Assembly (NCBI RefSeq): GCF_015665295.1
Contig: NZ_JADFAJ010000023.1
Span: 53,900-117,899 of the forward strand
DNA: 64,000 nucleotides
DNA from: Maricaulis sp.
Lineage (GTDB): Bacteria; Pseudomonadota; Alphaproteobacteria; Caulobacterales; Maricaulaceae
Direction of reading: 5' to 3'
The position numbers and the translations under genes were made by a program. Positions 57,928 through 64,000 of this stretch are shown here, piece after piece (the first letter of the stretch is position 1; each line of letters begins with the position of its first letter). The notes under the pieces are model-generated. The model was not told the DNA's origin and did not search any database. It saw only the letters and a list, made by a program, of their open reading frames with translations.

Positions 57928-58896
57928 ATGCGGGTACTTGTCACCGGTGCGACCGGCTTTCTCGGCCATCATCTCGTGCGCGCCCTGCTGGCGCGCGGCG
58001 ATACGGTCATCGCGCTGGGCCGCAATCCGGCGCAACTCGCCGCGCTTGCCGGGCGCGGCTGCGAGACCCTCGCCCATGATCTGGCGGCGGGAGCCCCGCG
58101 CGTGGACGGCCCGCTCGACGCCTGCATCCATGCTGCTGCCCTGTCGAGCCCCTGGGGCTCCGAGCAAGCCTTCCGGCAGGCCAATGTCGACGGCACCCGC
58201 CATGTCCTCGCGACGGCGCGCGCGACCGGGGTGCGCCGCTTCGTGCATATTTCCTCCCCCAGCGTCTATTTCCGCTTTGCCGACCAGCTCGCCGTCCCCG
58301 AGGACCTGCCCCTGCCCGACCCGGTCAATGCCTATGCGCGAACCAAGCGGATCGCCGAGACGCTCGTCCTGGACGCCACCGATCTCGATCCGGTGATCCT
58401 GCGCCCGCGCGGGCTTTACGGCGCCGGCGACACGGCCCTCCTGCCCCGCCTCATGCGTGCCGCAGCGCGCGGTCCGCTTCCGCTGATGCGCGAGGGCAGC
58501 GCGATGACCGATCTCACCCATGTCGAGGATGTCGTCAGCGCCTGTCTGGCAGCGCTTGGTGCCGCGCCGGCGCCGGACCGGCGCGTCTTCAACATCTCGG
58601 GCGGCCAGCCGATGGCCATTCGGCAGATCGTCGAAGCCGCCGCGGCGCGACAGGGGGTTTCGGTGCGCTGGCGATCGCTGCCGGTTCCGTTCGTCCTGGC
58701 GGCGGCCCGGATGGCGGAAGCGGCCTGCGCGATCCTGCCCGGCCGGCCCGAGCCGCCGGTAACGGCCTATGGTGTCGGCCTGTTTGCCTACAGTCAGACG
58801 CTCGACCTGACTGCCGCCCGCGACCGGCTGGGCTGGCAGCCGCAGATCGATTTCGAGGCCGGACTGGACCGCACCTTCGCCGGGATGGCGGCATGA
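57928..58896 (+). CDS. NAD(P)-dependent epimerase/dehydratase (extended SDR), OleD-like
   Basis: 322 aa. The N-terminal Rossmann motif is VTGATGFLGHHLV (residues 5-17). The catalytic YxxxK is Tyr136/Lys140 (NAYARTK), with an upstream HISSPSVYF serine motif. Extended SDRs in similar clusters reduce beta-keto acyl products (OleD) or act on sterol or sugar groups (3-beta-HSD-like). Next to a ketosynthase, reduction of its beta-keto product is the natural guess. The stop overlaps the MBL gene by 4 bp (ATGA). Confidence 0.87.
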   Translation: MRVLVTGATGFLGHHLVRALLARGDTVIALGRNPAQLAALAGRGCETLAHDLAAGAPRVDGPLDACIHAAALSSPWGSEQAFRQANVDGTRHVLATARATGVRRFVHISSPSVYFRFADQLAVPEDLPLPDPVNAYARTKRIAETLVLDATDLDPVILRPRGLYGAGDTALLPRLMRAAARGPLPLMREGSAMTDLTHVEDVVSACLAALGAAPAPDRRVFNISGGQPMAIRQIVEAAAARQGVSVRWRSLPVPFVLAAARMAEAACAILPGRPEPPVTAYGVGLFAYSQTLDLTAARDRLGWQPQIDFEAGLDRTFAGMAA

Positions 58897-59690
58897 TCGA
58901 AGCCCTGGACTTCCCCAACTCGGCAACGGTCCGGGCACCGGAATTCCTGGTGCTGCAAGGCGGCCGGCGCCGCATGCTGGACATACCGGTCCGTTATGGT
59001 GTTTTCCGGCACACCAAGGTCGGCACCTGTCTCATCGACACCGGCTACTCGGCGCGCGTCACAGGCGGGACCCGGTCGCTGGCATTGCGGATCTACAATG
59101 CCCTTTTGCGACCAAGGCTGACCGACCAGGCCCTGCCCGGCGCCCGACCCGACGCCTCGACCATCATCCTGACCCACCTGCATGCCGACCACATTGCCGC
59201 GCTCCGCGACTATCCCGGCGCCCGCATCCTCGCCGACCGAACAGCCCTCGAACACTATCTCGCGATGGGGTCGAGGCGGCTGCGTCATGGCGTGTTCGCG
59301 GAACTGCTGCCCGACAATGTCCTCGAGCGCGTCGAGGACATCCATGACCTGCGACAGGCCCGGGCGCCGCTCGGGCTGGGGCCGGGCCGCGATGTATTTG
59401 GTGATGGCAGTGTCCTGGCGGTGCCGCTGCCGGGCCATATGCGCGGTCATGTCGGCCTGTGTTTTGCGCGTTTCGACCCGCCGCTGCTCTACGCCGCCGA
59501 TGCACAATGGCTGCATCGGGCCGTCATGGAAGACCGCCTGCCCGGCCCGCCGGCCGCCTGGGTGTATGACGATGCGGCCACCACACGCGACAGCGCCCGG
59601 CGCATTCGCGCCTTCGTCGAAAAGGGCGGCCAAGTCGTCTATTGCCACGATCCGGATATCCCCGCTGATCTGCCGCAGGGTCACACCTGA
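58893..59690 (+). CDS. Metallo-beta-lactamase-fold hydrolase
   Basis: 265 aa. The dinuclear zinc motif THLHADHI gives His95, His97, Asp99 and His100. Further ligands are His182 or His186 (PLPGHMRGHVG), Asp203 (YAADAQW) and His252 (VYCHDPD). The layout resembles AHL-lactonase-type members rather than true beta-lactamases or glyoxalase II. In this cluster a lactone or thioester hydrolysis step is conceivable, filling the place of the alpha/beta hydrolase OleB. That is inference. It is coupled at both ends (ATGA upstream, TGATG downstream). Confidence 0.86.
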   Translation: MIEALDFPNSATVRAPEFLVLQGGRRRMLDIPVRYGVFRHTKVGTCLIDTGYSARVTGGTRSLALRIYNALLRPRLTDQALPGARPDASTIILTHLHADHIAALRDYPGARILADRTALEHYLAMGSRRLRHGVFAELLPDNVLERVEDIHDLRQARAPLGLGPGRDVFGDGSVLAVPLPGHMRGHVGLCFARFDPPLLYAADAQWLHRAVMEDRLPGPPAAWVYDDAATTRDSARRIRAFVEKGGQVVYCHDPDIPADLPQGHT

Positions 59691-60967
59691 TGGTGGGCCC
59701 CGCCCTGCCGGCCGCCGCCGCGATAATGGCCGCCTATGCCCGTGCTCGCTGGCTGGCCGGCACGCTGACCACGCGCGCGCGGATCGACGCCTGGCAGCAG
59801 CGCCGCCTGCGCGACTTCCTCAACCGCCGCATCACCGCCGTCGAGGCTTACAAAGACCGGGCCGGACAGCCACTCGACGCCTATCCGCAGGTCGACAAGG
59901 CGACGATGATGGCGCGCTTTGAGGCCTACAACACGCTGCGCCTCGACGCCCCCACCGCCCGATCTGCCTGGCAGGCCGGCGAGGCGCCCGCGGGTTTTGC
60001 AGTCGGTGCCAGCACGGGCACCAGCGGCAATCGCGGCTATTACGTGATTTCGGACGCGGAACGTCATGCCTGGCTGGGAGTGATCCTGGCGCGCGGCTTG
60101 CCGGGATTCTGGCGTCAGCGCCTGCGCCTCGCCGTCCTGCTGCCCGCCAATAGCCGCCTCTATGATGCCGCCAATGAAAGCGGCCGCCTGGCCCTGCGCT
60201 TCTTTGATCTCAATGACGGCGTCGAGACCCAGGCCGCAGCGGTCGAGGCCTGGCTGCCGGACGTGCTGATCGCCCCGCCGAAAGTCCTGCGCCTGCTCGC
60301 CGGGCGCGACAGCAAGCTGGCGCCTTCCCATGTCTTCTCAGGCGCCGAAGTGCTCGACCCGCTCGACCGGGCGATGATCGAGGCACGCTTCGCCGTCACC
60401 GTGCGCGAGATCTACATGGCAACGGAAGGCCTGTTCGCCGTTGCCTGCCCGCTCGGGCGCCTTCACTTGCTGGAAGACCACCTCCTGTTTGAGTGGGAGG
60501 CCGTGCCCGGTGACGCCATGTTGAAATCACCGGTCATCACCGACTTCACCCGGCGCCAGCAGATCATGTTGCGCTATCGGATGAATGACCTTCTCGAGCT
60601 GGACGGAAGCCCCTGCCCCTGCGGTTCAGCCTTCACCACAGTGCGTTCGGTCGCGGGGCGGCTGGACGACGTCTTCCAGCTGGCCGGTAGCGGTTCCGGC
60701 CATGTCGCGATCACGCCTGACGTGATCCGCAACGCCGTTGTCGATGCCAGCCCCCATATCCACGATTTCCGCGTCACCCAGACGGCGCCGGACCGGGTCG
60801 AACTGCGGTTGCCGCGCGATTGCGCCGGGATTCTCGATCTCGCCCGAGACAGTCTCGCCGCACGCTTCAGGCATCTGGGAGCCCGGGTCGAACTGGCAGC
60901 CCGGCTTGACGATCTGCCACCGCCCGGCCCGGGCAAATTGCGTCGCGTCTGCCGGACCTGCCGATGA
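59690..60967 (+). CDS. F390/CoF-synthetase-like adenylate-forming protein (PaaK-related)
   Basis: 425 aa. An ANL-type phosphate loop GASTGTSGNRG (near residues 106-116) is followed by VFSGAEVLDPLDR, IYMATEGLFAV, LRYRMNDLLEL and a cysteine pair CPCG (near 308-311) with VAGRLDDVF. These match the phenylacetate-CoA-ligase / coenzyme F390 synthetase branch, which activates carboxylates by adenylation. No CoA-binding partner domain is obvious, so the acceptor is unknown. It starts one base into the MBL stop and its end overlaps the glycosyltransferase start. Confidence 0.82.
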   Translation: MVGPALPAAAAIMAAYARARWLAGTLTTRARIDAWQQRRLRDFLNRRITAVEAYKDRAGQPLDAYPQVDKATMMARFEAYNTLRLDAPTARSAWQAGEAPAGFAVGASTGTSGNRGYYVISDAERHAWLGVILARGLPGFWRQRLRLAVLLPANSRLYDAANESGRLALRFFDLNDGVETQAAAVEAWLPDVLIAPPKVLRLLAGRDSKLAPSHVFSGAEVLDPLDRAMIEARFAVTVREIYMATEGLFAVACPLGRLHLLEDHLLFEWEAVPGDAMLKSPVITDFTRRQQIMLRYRMNDLLELDGSPCPCGSAFTTVRSVAGRLDDVFQLAGSGSGHVAITPDVIRNAVVDASPHIHDFRVTQTAPDRVELRLPRDCAGILDLARDSLAARFRHLGARVELAARLDDLPPPGPGKLRRVCRTCR

Positions 60968-62235
60968 AGATTTCGATCCAGACCCTCGGCACACTCGGCG
61001 ATGTCATGCCCTATCTTGCGCTATCAAAAGCGCTCGCGGAACGCGGTCATCAAGTCACCGTGCTGGCTCCGCGCGACTACACAACCATCATCCGGGGGCA
61101 CGGGCTGACCGCCGCCACGCCGCCGGACTTTTCAGTCGGCGAGTGGATGGCCCGCTCCGGCGTGCGCGGCACGCTGCGCGGTCCGGTCAATTTCTTTCGC
61201 GACTGGCCGGTCATGATCCGCCCCCATATCGAGGATGTACTGACCCGCTCACTGGACGCGGCTCGCGGGGCCGGCCTCGTCCTCGCCAATCCGGTTGCCA
61301 TGCCGGCCCGCATCGCGGCGGAACATCACCGTTTGCCCTTCATGCTGATGGCCCTGCAGCCGGTCCTGACCCCCGGCGGCGCGCTGCCCTGCGCCATGAT
61401 TGCCCGTCGCGACATGGGCGGCTGGCTCAACCGGGCCAGCTATCTGGCCGTTACGGCCTCGCTGGCCGGGCTGGGCGTCGCGCTGGCGAGCGCGCGCCGG
61501 CGGCTGGTGTCGCGGCCACGCCCCGGCCTTGCCGACCTGTCGCGCCATCTCGGCGAGCCGCTGCCCCGCATAACCGCCCTGCCCGCCATCCTCGATATCC
61601 GGCAGCCCGCCGAATGGGACAGTGCAAGCCGCCTGGTCGCCTATCCGCCGCTTCGATCCGGCAGCACGCCTCTGCCGGATGATCTGGTCGGCTTCCTCGC
61701 GGCCGGACCGCCACCGGTCCATCTCGGCCTCGGCTCGATGCAGGTCAGTGGCGGAGCGGCGAAACTCGCACTCTGGCTGGACCGGCTGGAGGCGGCGGGG
61801 CAGCGTGCCGTCATCGCGGCGGGCCTGGCCCAACGTCCACCCGGATCATTCGGGCGCCATCACGTCTGCGGACAGGTCCCGCACGACCGGCTCTTTGCGC
61901 AGTGCCGGGCGGTCATTCATCACGGCGGGGCGGGCACGCTGGATACGGCAGCGCGCGCGGGCTGCCCGCAAATCATCCTGCCGCACGTGCTCGACCAGTT
62001 CTGGAATGCGACCATGCTGGCCCGGACAGGGGTCGCGCCGCCGCCGCCGAAACGGACCCTCGACGCAGGCGAGATCGACCGCTTGCTCGCCTTCGCCCTG
62101 TCGCCGCGGACACGCGATACAGCGCGGCAGCGACGCGATGAACTCGCGGCGCATGAGGCGGACCTTCCCGCCGCCGCGCTCATTGCTGATCTTGTCGAGG
62201 CCCACGCCGGGAACCGAACTGCCAGCGCCCGATAA
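60964..62235 (+). CDS. GT1-family glycosyltransferase (UGT/MGT-like)
   Basis: 423 aa. The N domain begins MKISIQTLGTLGDVMPYLALSKALAERGHQVTVLAP, and the C-terminal donor site is HHGGAGTLDTAARAGCPQIILPHVLDQFWNATML (His319-Thr325 onward), as in sterol and macrolide glucosyltransferases. It would attach a sugar from an NDP-sugar to a lipid or small acceptor, probably the product of the preceding four enzymes. It overlaps the F390-like gene by 4 bp (ATGA). Its 3' end overlaps the convergent DedA gene by 56 bp. Confidence 0.88.
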   Translation: MKISIQTLGTLGDVMPYLALSKALAERGHQVTVLAPRDYTTIIRGHGLTAATPPDFSVGEWMARSGVRGTLRGPVNFFRDWPVMIRPHIEDVLTRSLDAARGAGLVLANPVAMPARIAAEHHRLPFMLMALQPVLTPGGALPCAMIARRDMGGWLNRASYLAVTASLAGLGVALASARRRLVSRPRPGLADLSRHLGEPLPRITALPAILDIRQPAEWDSASRLVAYPPLRSGSTPLPDDLVGFLAAGPPPVHLGLGSMQVSGGAAKLALWLDRLEAAGQRAVIAAGLAQRPPGSFGRHHVCGQVPHDRLFAQCRAVIHHGGAGTLDTAARAGCPQIILPHVLDQFWNATMLARTGVAPPPPKRTLDAGEIDRLLAFALSPRTRDTARQRRDELAAHEADLPAAALIADLVEAHAGNRTASAR

Positions 62236-62812
62236 GCAGACCCGCTATCACGACACCATTCCCGCCGAACAGGATGAGGACGGCATGCTCGGCGAGGAAA
62301 TGGCCGAGATCGAAGCCGGCAGCCCCGACACCCGCCGCGAGCAACCAGCCATAGAGCACGAACTGCCCGACCCCCAGGAAGACGCCGATCAGGGAGCCCA
62401 GGGTGAACCGCAACCAGGATACGCGCAGGCTCCCGGCGAGTGCCGGTGTGATCCAGGCCACCGGTCCGAGCAGCCGGCTCGCCGCAACGAAAACCAGGGT
62501 CCGCCCTTGCAGCCCGCGATGCGCACGCCGATAGGCCGACCGGCGCCGCGCCGTGGCCAGTGCCAGCCGGCGCAGCGGCGTAGCGGCCCGCCTGCCCAGC
62601 TCGTAGCCGATCTGGTCGGCGACCAGGGCGCCGGCGAAAACCGCCATGACAGGCCACACCGTCCCCGCGTCGTGCAGCAGAGTGCCGGCCAACACGAAAA
62701 AGACTTCGCCGAACACGAAAAGACAGGGGCCCGGCAAGGCGTCGAGAAGCGCGCCCAGAAACAGGCTGGCAAGCAACCAAGTCTCGGACGTGTCAGCAAG
62801 AATCCCGATCAT
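62180..62812 (-). CDS. DedA-family membrane protein
   Basis: 210 aa with about five helices. LLASLFLGALLDALPGPCLFVFGEVFFVLAGTLL, FAGALVADQIGYELGRRAATPL and FVAASRLLGPVAWITPALAGSLRVSWLRF follow the DedA (VTT/SNARE-associated) pattern, including the G-x-x-x-D-x-x-GYxxGR segment and the R-x-x-x-P turn. The family includes undecaprenyl-phosphate and phospholipid flippases. It is convergent with and overlaps the glycosyltransferase gene. Confidence 0.8.
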   Translation of the reverse strand: MIGILADTSETWLLASLFLGALLDALPGPCLFVFGEVFFVLAGTLLHDAGTVWPVMAVFAGALVADQIGYELGRRAATPLRRLALATARRRSAYRRAHRGLQGRTLVFVAASRLLGPVAWITPALAGSLRVSWLRFTLGSLIGVFLGVGQFVLYGWLLAAGVGAAGFDLGHFLAEHAVLILFGGNGVVIAGLLIGRWQFGSRRGPRQDQQ

Positions 62813-62903
62813 GATCCAACCATAAGCTCACACCGACGCCGGTGATAGCGCGCAATGGACTGTCTGGCTTGGACTGTCAGGCTTGGGATGTGATGGGGAA
62901 GGT

Positions 62904-62977
62904 TGGAGCGGGTAGTCGGGATCGAACCGGCATCCTCAGCTTGGAAGGCTGCTGCACTACCATTGTGCTATACCCGC
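62904..62977 (-). tRNA. trnG: tRNA-Gly (anticodon UCC)
   Basis: A 74-nt cloverleaf on the minus strand. The acceptor is GCGGGUA / UACCCGC, the D-loop has AGCACAAUGGUAGUGC, the anticodon loop is CUUCCAA (UCC) within a CAGC/GCUG stem, the T arm is GCCGGUUCGAUCCCGAC, and CCA is encoded. No other gene shares its transcript within the gap. Confidence 0.93.
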
Positions 62978-63149
62978 GGGACCTCAGGGATCGCGATCTT
63001 TCTAGCCGCAAGCCGAGACGAGGTCGAGGGGGGTGTTGCACGTCCGATGCAGCCTCCCGGCTGTTTCACAGGGCGATCGGAAACAAGCGCGGAGCAGATC
63101 TGGCGAGCCCCCGGAAGCGCCGCCATGGCACGCTTCGGTCCTGTCGCTT

Positions 63150-64000
63150 TCAGGCCCGCGCCGCCGTGTCCATCAGGGCAATGCCCGGTCGCATGGATGG
63201 CGAGAGCTCGACCCGGTTCCGACCACTCCGTTTGGCGCGGTACAGACACTGGTCGGCCTGTTCGAGAAGCTCGGTCACCGTCAGTGCCGGCAGTCCTTCA
63301 GCCAGGCCGAAACTCGCGGTCGGGCGGACCTGGCCGCGGCCTTCGACGTCAATCACGATAGCCGCGATCGCCTCACGCATGCGCTCCGCCAGTCGCACGG
63401 CGAGATCGCCGGTTGCGCCGGGCAGGATCACGATGAATTCCTCCCCCCCCGATCCGCCCCAGCGAATCCGCAGGACGAAGGACAGACCTCACGGCCCGAA
63501 CGACCTCGATAAGCACCCGGTCGCCCGCGAGGTGGCCATAGCTGTCATTGACCCGTTTGAAGTGGTCGAGGTCAAACACCACCAGCGCGAAGGCTTGCCC
63601 GTCTTCGCGACACCGCTCGACACAGGCCGCGAGAATCCTGTCGACAGAGGCGCGATTGGCGGCGCCTGTCAGGGCGTCGGTCGCCGCACGCTCCCGGAAA
63701 TGATCCGTCGCGGCCTCGGCGGCACGCTTGGCGCGATCAAGCCGTCGGGCAGCATTGATCATCTCGCTGCGGAAGATCGTCGCGCCAACGAACACGAATA
63801 TGGCGGTGCCGCCCAATGCCGCGAGCAAGGTCACGCCATAGCTCATGACGGACTGTGCATCCGCCTGCGAGGACTGCAGAACACACCAGGTGTAGATCGA
63901 CAGGGTCGCCACGAGATAGGTCAACCCGGTGCGCCAGCCAACAGCCAGCGCGAAGGTCATGATGCCCGGGATCATCAGGATATTGCTTGGCGTAATCAGC
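63150..64000 (-). pseudogene. Diguanylate cyclase (GGDEF) gene, frameshifted in the GGEEF motif, 5' end outside window
   Basis: The N part has about four membrane helices, with ITPSNILMIPGIMTFALAVG open to the window end, so the start lies beyond 64000. A GGDEF domain follows (ATDALTGAANRASVDRIL, FDLDHFKRVNDSYGHLAGDRVL). At 63443-63450 a run of 8 C (8 G on the coding strand) breaks the frame: seven G would read RIGGEEFIVILPGA and continue into ASFGLAEG and LLEQADQCLYRAKRSGRNRV. As given, the first frame ends at about 63373 and the second begins in the tract. The cause may be sequencing error, phase variation or true decay. Intact, it would make cyclic di-GMP. Confidence 0.8.

Overview
The window reads as chromosomal DNA of a GC-rich alphaproteobacterium, most likely a Maricaulis/Oceanicaulis-type (Maricaulales/Hyphomonadaceae) relative of Caulobacter. 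The clues are a DUF1244 gene and an ATP12 assembly chaperone close to crcB-rluC-HAD, a short-LID adenylate kinase, a second tuf gene near tRNA-Trp-secE-nusG, a large TonB-dependent receptor, and promoters of the form TTGACG / TAGAxA, which resemble the Caulobacter housekeeping consensus. The genus is an inference. No prophage, insertion sequence, CRISPR array or rRNA operon was seen.

Layout. 1-4.5 kb (+): the tail of an unknown gene, then an ABC ATPase / FtsX-like permease / HlyD-type adaptor operon. 4.5-21 kb, mixed strands: a lipoprotein serine hydrolase, a composite palindromic repeat, an acyl-CoA carboxylase beta subunit, a FemAB-like GNAT protein with a conserved membrane protein, GrpB, a 2OG-Fe(II) oxygenase, ATP12, an unknown one-pass membrane protein, a HAD phosphatase, DUF1244, rluC-crcB, a 34-residue membrane peptide followed by a terminator, a DUF6624-like protein, a four-helix membrane protein, rarA, two coupled VOC genes and a DegP/HtrA protease.

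21-51.7 kb (-): a nearly uninterrupted information-processing block. In transcription order it is tRNA-Trp, secE-nusG-rplK-rplA, rplJ-rplL-rpoB-rpoC, rpsL-rpsG-fusA-tuf, rpsJ-rplC-rplD-rplW-rplB-rpsS-rplV-rpsC-rplP-rpmC-rpsQ, rplN-rplX-rplE-rpsN-rpsH-rplF-rplR-rpsE-rpmD-rplO-secY-adk, and rpsM-rpsK-rpoA-rplQ. Terminators follow rpoC, the first tuf and rplQ. Promoters can be read before tRNA-Trp, rpsL and rpsM.

51.8-56.5 kb (-): a TonB-dependent receptor with its own promoter and terminator lies between tRNA-Trp and a second tuf. The two tuf genes appear identical over the whole reading frame, with identity stopping at the frame ends.

56.8-62.2 kb (+): five tightly coupled genes encode a KASIII/OleA-like ketosynthase, an extended SDR, a metallo-beta-lactamase-fold hydrolase, an F390/CoF-synthetase-like adenylate-forming protein and a GT1 glycosyltransferase. 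They look like a small pathway making a glycosylated or activated acyl product. I know of no characterised pathway with this gene set, and it is the best candidate here for an undescribed system. A DedA-family gene converges on it, followed by tRNA-Gly(UCC) and a diguanylate cyclase gene whose GGEEF motif is broken by one extra G in a G-tract and which runs off the window end.
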